This document shows positions 1 to 12,771 of a DNA stretch of 64,000 bases, in pieces. The translations under genes and the position numbers were made by a program. Position 1 is the stretch's first letter. Every line of letters starts with the position of its first letter. The notes under the pieces are model-generated. The model was not told the DNA's origin, did not search any database, and was given only the letters and a program-made list of their open reading frames with translations. Source of the DNA: Udeniomyces pyricola. Taxonomy: Eukaryota; Basidiomycota; Tremellomycetes; Cystofilobasidiales; Mrakiaceae. The stretch lies in NCBI GenBank assembly GCA_039545295.1, contig BCIK01000003.1:62001-126000 (forward strand), written 5' to 3'.

Positions 1-34
1 GTGTACAGAACGCCTAGAAATGAAAGAGACGTAC

Positions 35-3000
35 CTTTTCAGTACAGAGCTCCAGCAGTTGGTTTGCCTAGTTTACATAAGATCACACGGAATGATCAGT
101 ACCGTCAAGTGAGACATGCCATGGTGACTAGAGGAGTGCGATGGATACAGAAGTAACGTTATGCGCACTGCATCGATAGACTCGTAGATAAACTTGGCAT
201 CAGGACTCTGCAGATGTATTCAGGATGAAGACGAGCATGATTGTAGCATGCAATCCATCTGCATGGTTAGCATAGAGTCTGAGACGTGACGATATGTCAG
301 TATTGAAGTCAGAGAGCAGCAAACGGCTCACCTGAGCTGCTCCCCTTGGAAAGAGCCCTTCCCCCGCTGATCGGTGGGCGCTCGCGCCGTAAAGTACTGC
401 ACGTTGAATATGGGCCTGAAACGCAAAGCTGTACAGATATAGTCGTAGATAGTGCCACGTCGCCCTGTGAACCCAGTCATGACCGCATCAGCTTCGTGTC
501 ATACGCTTCTCGTCATTCTGGACGCCACTGAGTTGAAGTAAGAGGTCTCGAAGTCACTCACCATACGATCTCCTCGCATGGAAAGATTCGGAGAAACTTG
601 CGAGTCTTCCAGACACTTCTGAACCCATTGATGGAACGAGTGAACTACAAGATAATCCGATGCAAGCAATCTTAGTCAGGGTTAGTAGGCTAAACTCATC
701 ATGGGTTGGCCCGAGCAGGCAAGGATACTGACTTCGTCTAGATACTTGTAATATTCGCCTCCTTTCACAAGGGCACTCGTGCGATCGTTGTTTCTGAAGA
801 GAGATCATGATTCAAAAAGTTTAGGCAAGTACAAACACGGAAAGCATCACCAGACTTTAGTTTGATCGTTGGACCGTACGGATATAAGATGTCGTGGGCG
901 CTGCACAGAATAAGCAACAACAAAGACGGAAGGAATTATGAATGAGTGTCCCGTGCACAGGGTCATCCCATTCTCAGCAAAACAGAAGCAAGCTATGTAC
1001 GCCGTCATCGTCTGAGTCAACTCGACCATAGCTTGTACTACGCTCGCGAAGTCTTCCTGTTGCCCCGGAATCGGGCGAAGCGAAGGAAAGTTGACGTGGG
1101 CATCGTTGGGAGTGAACTATGACGGATCAGAAAGGCACCGTTAGCTTAGTCGTGCTCAAGCGTGTGAAATCTCACACATTCGGGAAACAAAAACCCGACG
1201 AATTTACTCACGCACAAACCCGGTCCTCGCGACCAGAATCCTTTACCCAGACGCAGAGACACGTGGCGATCGAAAATGTAGCAATCTGACGGAGGCGCTT
1301 GATCAGGATAAGAGGCGGATAGCGAACAGGAAGCCAAAACGTTGTCAACGTACATGTCCAAGCCAATCGTTCTCGATCGAGTTGAGGGGTCGTGGGAAGA
1401 GCGGGATCGACGTAGAGAGATTGCTACACAATTCGATGCTCAAGTCAGCACAGCTTGGTCCATCAATCACTTTGACCCACGCCCAGTCACAGCCGATGTT
1501 CTAGAGCGAACCTGATCAAGACCCAAGAGATATCCAGTCCGAACCGCATGCCCAACCAAAAACCATGACTGCATAGAGTCCTCGACGGACTGAGATGAGA
1601 TCGATGCGTGAGGTTTGCTTTGTCGCGGAAGGTTTTCGGAAAGCAAGAGCATAGCCTCTACAAAGCCAACGTCGGCATCTCTGCCACGAACAACCACGTC
1701 GGCGATTTGATCCTGAGTGACACAGGCAAAGGTAAGTGCTGAGTAACGGGTCACGAGGAACCACCCCACACCATGGTGACTAAGCTTACCTGAACGACAT
1801 GCCACGTCTCGTCGTGCACTTTTGAGGCCTCATATCTGCTCGAGATCAGCTACAAAAGAGTGTGCCTGTCAACATATGCAAACTCTTTGCCGATGCGTAT
1901 CAGCATACAAGCGAAGTCCAAAGCTCAAGATTGACTCACAACAAACGTCGTCGCCAAATGCTTCTCCTCACTAACAAACTTTTCGAGTTCAGATGGCGTC
2001 TTGGGAATACGACAAGAGGGGACCATTGGCTGTGAGGATACACACAAGACATCGGTAAGTACGCATACTTGACCTTGATACTATCTGTACAAACAGATCT
2101 TGGAGCGTACAAAGATTTGACTGGCAAAATCAAAGTGGAAAATCAACCAAAGTCCATCCAGAGGTCAGCCTGGCTTTTCCTTGCTTGTACTCCGAGTACA
2201 CCGCCCGAGGTTCACAAACGTACTGATGGCGCTGGAAGAACCGATCGATATAGTGTGTGAGGCTTTCGCGTGTGACGATTCCCTTTTTAATGAGCTCAAA
2301 GTCTTCGAGCGGTTTCATCAGTAGGACAGAGTCGCCGTCGCTGCTCTGAAGTGCATCCTCTTCCGCCTCGGACATGGCCCGGTCCCGTTGATTGGTAGAT
2401 TCGCCGACCTCGCTGAGTCGAGTGCTCCGCTCTGAATGACGAGCAGCATCCGAAGGGGTGTCTCCCTTGTCGCTCTCAATCGTCCGAGGCTTCGGATCGA
2501 TAGCTGTCTGCGCGAGTAGACTGAGGGCATCCGTCTCGTTAGTGAGCGTGCCGGTGACGAAGCTTTCGGGGTCACGATTCCTGGTTGACGATGAGGACGC
2601 TCCAGCTCGACGGTTCGTTGGACGCTGTACTTCAAGAGGAATAGATTGAGACGTCACAGACGGCGGCGGTGGACGAGGCAAGGAATGAGTCGCAAACTGG
2701 GAGGGAGGTACTGCAAGTCGCGTCGGTTGCTGGGTAGGATATGGTGGTTGTGGTTGGAGAGGTGTACTGTGGACACGAAGGGGAGGCGGGTTGTGATGCT
2801 GAGGCTGCGGAGAAGGGGGTGGCCTATGGAGTGGAGAAAGGCCCGACTGTTCGAGAACACCACCGGATGAATCATGGAGTGGTAATCGCGAGGAACTTGA
2901 TGCGTTTGGGCGCGTGTCTCTCGATCTGGACTCGCGAGAAGGAAGCAGTGGCGACTGAAGAGCGAGAGAGCCCGGTAGGAAGAAAGCCTTGTGAGCTTCG

Positions 3001-3886
3001 GGGTAGGTAGGCGAGAGGTAAGTGTGACCATTTGGTAGCAAAGCAGGAGGATTTCGGCTCGACGAAGGCGGCGAATAAGCGAGGGAATGAATTGAAAAAG
3101 CAGGTGGTCGAGGATCCTGACTCGAGCCGCGATCGGTGATGAGTCGGGTCGGGGATGATTGAATGAGCAGCGGTCGGTCGTTCGTGTTGGAGGGGAATCG
3201 ACTTGGTAAGTACCCTGGGTTCGCCGGATGGTCCGGGGCTGCGTCGAGTTCGGAGTGGGGCCGCTTTCGGGCCGGGTCGATGTGGCTGCCGGAGGTCGTC
3301 GGCGAGGTTTCGTTCGTCCCAGCACTGGTTGTTGACGGTTTCTTGAGCTTGAGGTTACCCCCTCGCTTGGAAGTGAGGAACACACATTCACGCTGTTCCC
3401 GCCGCTGTTGGTAAGGACCAAACACACATGCACACATACACACCCACACCAAACCATGCTGTCAGGCCCAAGCGTCGCCCTCGAGTTCGACATGAGACTA
3501 CTGTTCATTGAAGTTACGTACACATCTTGAGCAGGGAGGTTCCCTTGGACTGTTGACATCACCCTATCACATCGAGAAGGGTTATTCGAGACAAGGTATC
3601 AGCTTTTAACCGCCAACGTATATCAGGAGCTAGTTGCCTAACTCAGCAAAGCGCGTAGAACAATACGAGTTGGTTCACGACATCAACAGACGTCACTCAC
3701 GAGGTCACATTTGGCCTTGCGTTGCCGACAGTTTGCACACGCCTTATAGGCTCTCTGAACCTTGTCTTTGTCGCGCTTTTGACTTCCAGGTGAATGTGGT
3801 GCCCCTGGATGGTTGGATTCGTCCTCTCCGGCAGATCCCCAGCCCTGATCTCGGTACAACGAATCTTGTAACTGGCTTGAGTCCAT
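35..3886 (-). CDS. Zn2Cys6 transcription factor, Aro80-like, 3' end outside the window
   Basis: Nuclear DNA-binding activator with a fungal-specific middle homology region. Exons that keep phase: 3701-3886, 3522-3563, 2220-3404, 1940-2029, 1790-1849, 1512-1712, 1354-1423, 1212-1285, 1001-1116, 880-900, 733-793, 562-644, 332-464, 169-207, 35-67, then off the left edge (about 798 codons seen). The zinc cluster is assembled over three exons: C50, C53, C60, C73, C76 and C83, with a 12-residue loop DLGDVNSPREPP between C60 and C73. That loop and the following CRREQRECVF-type segment are what I know from Aro80-like activators of aromatic amino acid catabolism. After a Ser/Pro-rich linker come the middle-homology motifs FELIKKG, LISSRYEA, GYLLGLDQ, CYIFDRH and GKGFWSRGPGL. 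The ATG at 3886 is the first Met of an exon leading directly into the cluster. The family call is from memory of motifs; the target genes are unknown. Confidence 0.85.
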
Positions 3887-4738
3887 TGTGGCTTAGCAAC
3901 ACACGCGCGGGACGGATTTTACCAGTGGAGAACGGGGTGGTCACGTCGGAGGGGAGAAAGATGGACGCTCGATCGCCGGTCAAGGAAGTATGAATGCGAA
4001 GTGGTTGACTTGATGTGTGCTCGATGTTGCGACGACGACGATGTTGGCGGTTCTGGAAATGAAATGCACGGGAAATTCAAGAAGGGGTTCGGGCCGGAGA
4101 CCCGCTTCCCTCGTCCGGCCGACCTTCTCCTGCGCTGCAAGTACCTCACGGCGCGTGATATGACAGTTAAGCGCGTTGAGCAGGATTGATTGATGCGATT
4201 TACAGCTTGCAATTATGACTGATCATGTTTACAGAGTATCTATGAGAATCTCACCGCCCACGGAAAGAACAATCGTAGCAATGAGGTGAGATCATCCCGC
4301 TCAGCGGATAGGTGAAAGCCTAAAGAAAGAAAGGAAAAGAGGAAAATCGAAGTTTGATGGGTTTCGCGCGTCTGATCAGAATTGTTGATGTAAACGCAAG
4401 GGGGGGTGAAGGAAGCAGTAACTAATTAGGGTGTCGCATCCGGAGGAAAAAAATCTAGTTCGTATCAGGATCACATGACGACCGTGCGCACGTAGAGCGG
4501 GAGAGTGAAAAGACCAGAAGAAGAGAAAGAAGGTAACGCAGGATAACGCCTAATGAGAGGATCAAGTAGTATACAAACATGTTGGTGTCAATGCTAAAAT
4601 ACAGATTCATGAAAGCGAAAATGTGTACAGCGACAAGAACCGGAGAAAAGTTGAGGGCAAGTTAACTAGTGGGTTATGACTATAGGCTCTAGCTATTACT
4701 AGTAGTAGTATATATGGCGCAGAGGCAGTGAACGGGTT
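3887..4738. other. Intergenic: promoter of the Aro80-like gene and 3' flank of the DPBB gene
   Basis: This stretch lies between two minus-strand genes, so it holds the 5' flank of the regulator and the 3' flank of the secreted protein. The small frames at 3919-4212 have no recognisable motif and overlap each other on both strands. I see no gene or RNA here. Confidence 0.6.
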
Positions 4739-6034
4739 TTAGGTCTTTGGCCCCCAAAGATCTTCGCTCCACTCGTCATCGCCTGGAGTGGTTGCTTTGC
4801 GCATCTTGATGTTGGTCAATTTGCCGGTGTCCAGGTCGGCCAGAGCTGAGAAGGCGGCCTTTGTAAGGTCGACGTGCTGTGATCCCACGGCACAACCGGC
4901 GCACGTGTCGACGATCCGAACGAAAACGCATTTTGATTTGCCGTTACACACTGAGCGAAGAATGCGATCAATCAGAGACCCGACGTTGTTCGTTGCCGAT
5001 TAGCTTCATACGGACCCAAACGAGCGGGTGGTCCTCGAGTCGATCGACTCTCGATCTCATATATGCTCACGTTCGAGGAAGCCGAAGCATTCTGGTCTGT
5101 CCGTCCATCCTTCCAGTGTCAATGCACAGACCATTGATTCGTCCTGGACAATACAAAGATAAAAAGGGCAACAGGACTGATCAGCACTCAGCCGAGGCCT
5201 CGATAAAGACGGAAAGCAACCATAGCGTCATCGACCTAGTGGATCCGAACATACGGTTGGCGCCCACCACGTGTCAGACCAGCATGAGGGCGCTTGTAGA
5301 TCCTCACCTGTGTACCTGATGATCGATGATCAGTCAGAAGACAGGTAGAAAGAAGAGGATCTGAATTTCAGTCGTCGTCTTACGCAGCGGAATTGTTTTG
5401 GTACAGCCCTGACTAATCAAGCAGGCACGCCAGCTTGCCAACTGTCATCTAGTCTGAAGATCTGAGATCTGGTCGTCGTGATCATTGTGACCATGGTAAG
5501 CCGATATGCAGGACTCACCAAGTGATGATGACTTTCTGAACCTTGCCAATGGCCTTGAGGGCAGTCTTGACTCCATCTGCGAGTCCAGTGATGCCATCTG
5601 AGACGGCATCAACAGCGGCCTTCTTTTTTCGCTTGACCATGCGGTTTGGTTCCAAGGCGGAGGGTTCGTTGTTGACGAATGAGGTTGTCACGTTGGCGTA
5701 CTTGTAAGGGAGGTCCGACATACTGACAGTCTCCCATCCATCGCGAGCATCAAGCGAGTATGACGGAGGATACGAATGCTGTGAACAAGGAGTTAATATG
5801 ACATTAGCATACTGTTCATCAATAGATGAGCAATGTAAATCATAGTCCGAGCGCTAGAGAAGCAAAACACGGCCAAAGATTACTTACTGCTCGACGATAG
5901 TCGTGCGAGCCGCGCACTACTGCTCCAGCAGCTTGAGGAGCAGCGTTGACGGTCGAGACAGAGAAGTGAAGTACAAAGAAGGCTGCCATCAAGCTGATGA
6001 TGGATGGCAAAGCGGATTTGGAAGAGAGATACAT
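4739..6034 (-). CDS. Secreted RlpA-like double-psi beta-barrel (expansin/barwin-like) protein
   Basis: Predicted extracellular protein of 250 aa. Exons 5888-6034, 5519-5778, 5255-5315, 5071-5143 and 4739-4950 join in phase. The start at 6034 was chosen because the next ~31 residues form a clean signal peptide (basic/polar start, ISLMAAFFVLHF core, then VNAAPQ cleavage region); a longer start at 6088 would put extra residues before it. After a Lys-rich patch (KRKKK) comes the single DPBB domain: ITWYTGEDL, APSCW, WWAPT, the ECFGFLELC core, then VRIVDTCAGC and HVDLTKAAFSALADLDTG. These are the hallmarks of the fungal RlpA-like DPBB family, which includes expansin-like and plant-response proteins. 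The paired cysteines should form disulphides. Family members act on, or bind in, the cell wall or host surface; the substrate is not known. There is no cellulose-binding module, so it is not a full expansin. Confidence 0.88.
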
Positions 6035-8676
6035 CGTTGAAGCTACAGGAAAGGCGGGAATACACGTAAAGAGAGGGAGACAAGACACTCGTGCGGAAGC
6101 GGGACGACAGTCGATGTTGTGGAGAACCTGCTATTCATCAGGTCAGTCCTGACCTTCTGGCCATAATTGAACTTGTAGGAACAGACAGGAGGGATTGGGT
6201 GGCTGGTCATTCAGATGTCGTTTGCCTTCTACGAGGCAGAAAAGAGGAGGTCGATGGTAAAGGGCGAAACGAAGTGAACTGCGGGATTTGGATCTGGCCT
6301 GAAAAAGGGTTCTTGTTGTTTCTACATATCATCCTTGAAGCGACCCACCAACAGTTTGACGCGCTAAGAGTTGTAGCTTTGGATCAACTATCTCGTTTCT
6401 GAGATGGTCCTTGGTCTTTGGTCTGCGAGAAAGCCTATGTGTTCGTTTGATCGAGAGATATGTTTCCCTATGTACCGGAGCCGTGTGTGGGCGCGAGATG
6501 TATCTACGCCTCATGCATGCTCCACGCCCGAAATCCTCCCCACATGTGCATGATCGGGTCCAGTATCCGGCTAATGGTCAGTTCAGCATGATGTAGCCAT
6601 CAAACATATCAAGCAAATCTGAAGTCTCGAGATGGGCCCAGGGCTGAGCGCTGAGATCTGAGCTCTGAGAAAGAATGGAACATTAAGTTCACCGGCCGGA
6701 CCGAATGCGGCGATCGGTCGAAGTGATATACGTTCAACCGGCATTCTTAATCTTATGCCGAAATATTCGGAAGCTTGACTTAACGCTCAACGTTCAGAAT
6801 TCGATATTCGAATGTGACAATTTGACGCACAAGCTCCGAACGTATCATTTATCGTTTGCAGGTGTCATCGATTCTTTGTCATATCCGTGATCGCCGGAAG
6901 ACCGGAAGCCGAGCCGGCCAAGGAATCACGTATGAACATAAATCAACGTTCAAAATTCAACGTACAGGCTGAATTAAACGATCTTTTTTGGCACGAGAAG
7001 CTATCAGAGTTTAGATCTTGGAAGCTAGAAGCTAGAATCCAGAAAGGTTCGCACGGCGTTCGATCACATGCTCCAGTCCAGACCGCCAGGTCCCACGTCG
7101 TTGCACGCTGCTCATACGTAGAAGTGGAAATCAATCGGACGTTGAATGTTCTTCGGCCATGATGCATGATTGACTCAAGTTCAGATCAATTTTGACGGTT
7201 CCGATCAAGTCCGATTTCTGTCAACATGCAGACGCGACTGATCTGAATCAATTCTGCGCGTCTTTTAAAATTCATTGGCCTTTCATATCACATACGCGCA
7301 TCGCGCATGTGGCAAGATGTGGCGGCTAGTTTATTATAGATTATTGCTGCAGATGTCCGATCCCAACAAAAGACCGGTTTCGATACGCATGTACACGACA
7401 CCGAGAGACCGCTACGTTATGAAACTATGCAAATGCCGTGTATTCTCTCTGTAGTAGCGCTAATCGAACGCAGAAAGGGGAAGGCCAAGTAGATCGACTC
7501 GAGCACGTCGATTCAGTCTGCATCGTGATGATCTGATCTTGGACGTTGGACGTTGGACGTCGGTTACCATTGATCACCAGCTGGTTTTGTAAAATGGAGT
7601 TCTGTCGTAGCGATTTGGGATTTGACGTTTACTCTGACTGCTTTCGTTTGAAACTTTTCGAGATGACAGAAGACGCGAAATCGAGGATTGACACATGTTA
7701 CTTTAACGACCAGAGAAATCGACATTCTTGACTCGGAAATGTACATGCACAAGATGAACGATGATTAATGACTGAATACTGACGATCGACGATGTTGAAC
7801 GTTAATCGATGATCGATGACGATCTTGTGATAAAGGCTTGAATCGATGATCGATTGCTGCGGATGCCGGTTTTCGGGCCAGTCTGAGCCGACGAACGCAT
7901 CACACATCCATCACATGCATCGCCCACCATGGCTACACCATGGCTACCCTGGGGCAACGCAACGCACGACCACGAGGACAAAGCTCGAAGACCATTGGAG
8001 TGAAGATGCGGAGATTAAGTGAACATGCAGACCCATGCACCCATGTGCGTTGGTTGCACATATACTTAGCAATATGTAGACTATCCAGCTAGGTATTAAT
8101 CCTATATAGAACGACAGACGATTAGATTAAGTCTGCAAAGCTCAAACGTAGTTCATAGTTATCTCGGCGACGCTTGCTGCAGCTTGTAATTGCAGCCTCA
8201 AGGATACTCGACAATGACTTCTCGACGAAGGTAGCCAGCTAAATCACGGTCAAATTTTCATAGTTTGCGTTCATGACGCCTTCGGTATAGATATATAGAG
8301 ACTGCACTCTTGATCGTGTCCCGGTATCGGGATCTGCTACGAACTCATTAATGAACACTGCTACTAGTTTGATTGACAGCAACAATGATTCCATAATTCA
8401 ATTTGAGGCTGAGCGTTCAGCGTAAGCATGTACTTGAACCCACGTCGCCTTTGGATCTGATATCTGATTCTTACAAGACGACAGAGTCCCAAGGACAGAG
8501 TCGTACTTGGTGCACTGGGTGCTGATACCGTATGATGACATGCATGTTCAGCCTCTATTGCGGGTCTTAAGCCTTGGTTCCTGGCTGCCATTTCTTGCCA
8601 CGGATAACGTCGGTCGGGGTATACTTTGAGTGTGCCTAGTAAATAGCAAACACAAACCAGACCATCATGAGACGTT
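6035..8676. other. Gene-poor stretch with no recognisable gene
   Basis: The first few hundred bases are the 5' flank of the DPBB gene. Beyond that only short frames (under ~110 codons) occur, on both strands, without motifs or plausible intron chains. From about 6.7 to 8.3 kb the sequence is AT-richer and full of short GATC/CGAT words (for example 7770-7860), which gives many partial palindromes. I see no transposase or reverse transcriptase motif. It could be decayed repeat DNA; that is an inference. Confidence 0.5.
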
Positions 8677-10536
8677 TCATATACATTTATCAAAAGTAGT
8701 ACAGATGCATGTCGGACACCAAGTAAGTGAGTGATACGTAGTAAAATACCTGAGATCTGAGGCACGACGTCGTTGATATTCGATAAACCGCGTACGGGTG
8801 CGTGAGCTCGATTGCGCCGTTGGCTCGTTTACATACGCCATGTACGACGTTGTCTGCAGCTCGTCAAGGGACTGATGAGGTGGGGATATCATGCGACAAC
8901 AGTCGATGCCGGAATGTGAGGCCCTGTCGAGGCCTGGTAAATATCGAATCTTCTGAGCTGCTCCGGTGAGCAAGTGAACCAAGGCGGATTTGGCGTAGCT
9001 AAATGGCAGTTTTGGCGCGAGCCGAATCGTGGGAAGATGAGCTTGGGAGTCGTCGAGAGGAGCGCAGCAGGAGTCCAAAGACGTCCATCTAACCATGGAT
9101 GAGATCGTCTGCCTCGCCGATGTGATTTCGAAAGGACTGGATACTCGGCGAGAAGTGTGATGGAGAACCATGGGAGCATGTACGTAGCACGAAGCAGAGA
9201 CGAAGAAATCTTCTCTGGCAGTCGGGAGACGTCCAGACTCTTGAGAGCATAACCGAGAGCTCCGGGACCCACGCCTGGCGGCGACGCCTCAAATCGATTT
9301 GGTAGAAGGCAGCAGCGCAGTCGATTTTCTATTGGTACCTCTCCTTGAGTCTGAACCGCAATTATCTCAATCAGGGCAGCAAGATTGCCCAGACTCTTCC
9401 CCTCATCCTCTCTTCTCCGGTCTCTGGGGAGAGCTTCCCCCCTCTTGCTTTTTCTTTCTTTCTCTCTCTGCTTCGCTTAACTCACTTCATCCTGACCTCA
9501 AAACAAATCATCCCTCCTCGACCACCACCATCATCTGCCTCTGGGCCCATCGCTGCCATCCATTGACACCACATTTGCGAGAACCCTTTGCACCCTCTGC
9601 CTTCAGCCACCCGGCCAGTCAACCTCCCAGCCACCCCTGCCTCGCCCGCTGCTCGAGCGCTCGAGACTGAAGTGAGCTGCGCACCGCCACTTGCCCCCTC
9701 CATCGCTCGTTTGCCCTTCACCTCTCTATGTCACACACTAGCCATCGCGTTGCTGTTTTCACTGGTCAGATCTTCTGCGTCTCGACAATGAGCTACAGAC
9801 TAACATTGGATTCCCTTCTCTGTCTAGCCTACCCTTCTACGTATCGTCGACGCATCACTTCTCCTCGCCCCAGCACGCGACTCGCGGTCGAACACACCGG
9901 CCAGGCCTAGCCGTCTTCCGAACTCGAGTTTGAGCTCTAATCCCCCGCGTGATCACTCCCCCCATTTCCTCGTCGGTTTCCCTTTCCCCGGTTCACGTTT
10001 CCGTTGGAAGTTTGTGTTTAGGGTAAGCTTCTCTTTTCATCTGGCCACTCTCCCTCCTTCCCTCCCATGCGTGGCTCCGGTATTATCGCCCAACGTCGCA
10101 TGCGTCCCTTGCTTCATTTGCATGGGCATTATTGTGCCATTTCTTTTGCGCTCTCTCTTTCTCTCTCTTTTCAATCAACTTGCGCGAGCCGATGAAAGCC
10201 CAATGCCGCCGGGTGAACCCCTCCGGGTCGACCTCACACTCTGCATCTCTGATCGCTCCCCTGCCCGCATTGACATACTAGCGTCCAATTGATCGTCCGC
10301 TCACTCAATCGTGCTTTTTCTTCTGCATGGTCTCCTTTAACCAGACTCATCACCACCTCTTATTCGTCATCGCCCCACTATCTTTTTTTGCCCTTTTCTC
10401 TTTCCCTTCAATCCATCTCCTCACGTCATCGACCATCGTCTCCCATTGAACCGACATCTTTTGATTTGCATCGAGCCCACCGCTTCCCTGATTGTCACTA
10501 TCCCAACCTTATCTACCCATACCCTTGACGAAAGCC
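8677..10536. other. Intergenic; unrecognised frames, then the pyrimidine-rich leader of the next gene
   Basis: From 8677 to 9292 three overlapping minus-strand frames (67-164 codons) are open, but none shows a known motif and I could not link them into a phase-consistent gene. From about 9400 to 10536 the plus strand becomes strongly C/T-rich (runs such as ctttctttctctctctgc near 9451), as in the leaders of other genes here. This part is probably the promoter and long 5' UTR of the zinc-cluster gene starting at 10537. Short upstream ATG frames occur in it and could affect translation if transcribed. Confidence 0.5.
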
Positions 10537-12771
10537 ATGGCTCCAGCTAAGAAAAGCATTGACGACCCCTCGAGGCAGCGGGTAAGTACACCTCCACAAT
10601 CGTCTCGCTTGGCATCTAAATGACTTCTTTCTAACTTCCACCTGGATGCCCTCTCGCCATGATCTTATCCTCACCGTTCTGGTCGCTCTATCTAATCTGA
10701 CCGTATCCTCATTCCACCTTGGCGATTTTGTCGTGCTTGCCCTGGCTGAATTCAGGTCAACATGGCGTGCGCGTACTGTCGATATCGCAAGATCAAATGT
10801 TGTGGCTCAGACCGATGCGCCAATTGTATCCGCACGAAACGCGTGAGCCCTTTGCCATTTCTCGCCATTGTTACCCCTTTATCGGCATCTCAGGCTGACC
10901 TCTAATTGCCCTGGTCTCGCTCGCGCTCGCTTTGTCCTCGATCTTGCTTTGTTCCAACCGTTTTTCTCTTCCTCATCCTGGGCTGGCTTTGCTTCTAGGA
11001 ATGCGTGTATGTGCCAGTGCCTGACTCGTCCAAGGCTGACAAGGCGGCTCGTAAAGCAGCCAACCTCGAACGCAAGCGCCTCGCCCTCGCTCTGACCGCG
11101 GGAGGTAACGCAGCGCCCGCAGCTCGCCCCTTGAGCTCCCCATCGCCGTCCGAGCCTGGCCCCATCGACATGCGCACTGGTCTACCAATCTCTATAGGGA
11201 TTAAAAGGAAAAGCTTGACGACTGCACGACTTGACTCGGGAAGCGATGAGGACTTTGACGACGAGGCCGACGAAGGATCCGATTACGAAGCTTCCCCCTA
11301 CCTGCGCGCCAACAGACGGCGATCATCGGTAGCCTCCATTGCCATCGCCAATGCTGCCGCCAGTCGGGGTAGGCACGACACAACGAGCAATTCTTCTTCT
11401 GCTTCATCCTCCTCAGAGCCACATCCCCTCACTCCCGGCACTGGCCACATCGATTGGGAGCTGCAGCACTCGCCCACCGTCTACCACCCTCATTCCCATT
11501 CGCATGGCCACCCTCTCGACGGACAGTACAAAGATCCGCTGTCGCCCAACTCGGAAGCTTCGTCTCTTCCATCTCCCCAGACTGGTTCTCGCTCCATCTC
11601 GCCCGACTTTTCCCCGCATCATTCACCAACGGCGCTCACTCCCTTCTTCCCCAACGTCAGCCTTGGCATGGCCCACCCTGCTGCATACTCTTCACCCGAC
11701 TCGGCCCATCACTATGTCGAACGAGAGCAAGCGGCTGGCCAGGCGGGCCATGTCAAGGCGATCGAGTCGATGCGACGACCGGGCTTGACACGAACGGCCT
11801 CGGACCCGACGGTTCCCCAGCATCTGAGCCAGCACCAGTATCACCACCAAGTGCTCTCGCCCGACCAGTATCAACAAGCTCAGAGCTTTCCTCGATCTCC
11901 ACTTATCCCAGCCGGCCGAAGTCAGCATCGGGCCTCGTCGTCCCTCGGCATCTACGAAGCTCCGAACGGGCTTCCGAGGAGGATGTCGTCCGCAGGCAGC
12001 AGTTATAGCCCGCAGTCTCATCTCGGTCTCTCCTCGAGATATCCCTCGCCGCTACAGCATGGAACCACGTCCCAGCAACAGCAACTCCAAGCAGCTGCTC
12101 AAATCACACCCTCAAATTCGTATGGGCACGGCCATCGTCACTCCATCGCCAACGGCTATGCTTTCCAGTCCGCTTCAACCCCTCAGTTTCCCTTTGATAA
12201 CTCGTATTCTTCCTCACTACCACCCGACTCACATCTCTCAACTCACGCCTTGGACTCCTTCCCAGCTTATTCAAACTACGGTGGCATGACCGCGTCCATG
12301 TCGCTTCCACACCAAGTCGCCTCCTATTCCTCGCCGAGCACTGACCCCTATACCGACGTTGCTACGCCTTCCACCATATCGTACCCGTCTCAAGCCTCAT
12401 ATGCGACCCCTTCGAATCGATTTGCCGGGACACCTGCGACGGCCCCCTCATCATGCGCCAATGGCATTGCCCTCTCACCTTACAACTCGAGCGCCTCGGC
12501 TGATTTGAGTGCCTTGCTCGAGGGCTTTGAGCACGAGCATGAGCAAGTCCAAGGGCAGGGTTCGTACATCCAGCAGCAGTCTGCAACTCGGCGTCTGTCA
12601 CCTCAAGGCGTTAGTCCCCTGGACGAGGGACTCGTCTACTATGGCGAGCCCGTACATGCGTACCAAGAGGATGGTGCCGTTGGTGGGCTGGGTCTTATCG
12701 GGGAGTTTGATACCGAACTCTCGGTGGAGGTCGGAAACGATTGGCATAGGGGCTGGACCTTTCCCCAATAG
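10537..12771 (+). CDS. Zn2Cys6 transcription factor with N-terminal zinc cluster
   Basis: Nuclear regulator of 634 aa. Exons 10537-10581, 10756-10842 and 10999-12771 join in phase. The ATG at 10537 lies in a good context (aaagccATGG). The zinc cluster sits at the extreme N-terminus and is split by two introns: C20, C23, C30, C36, C39 and C46, with the basic stretch RYRKIK between the second and third cysteines. Both introns (10582-10755 and 10843-10998) fall close to the cluster, so the middle exon carries most of the DNA-binding motif. The rest is Ser/Pro/His/Gln-rich, apart from an early acidic patch (DSGSDEDFDDEADEGSDYE), and looks disordered; I see no fungal_trans middle domain. The C-terminus ends WTFPQ. 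The target and pathway cannot be told. The long C/T-rich leader suggests a regulated 5' UTR. Confidence 0.88.

Noticed and set aside
2654..3562. 302-codon minus-strand frame overlapping the Aro80-like gene
   Set aside because: Alternative frame of the large third exon; the other frame carries the zinc-cluster end and middle-homology start in phase.
8677..9292. Possible small minus-strand gene upstream of the second zinc-cluster gene
   Set aside because: Three overlapping open frames, none with a recognisable motif; no phase-consistent intron chain could be built. Left as intergenic.
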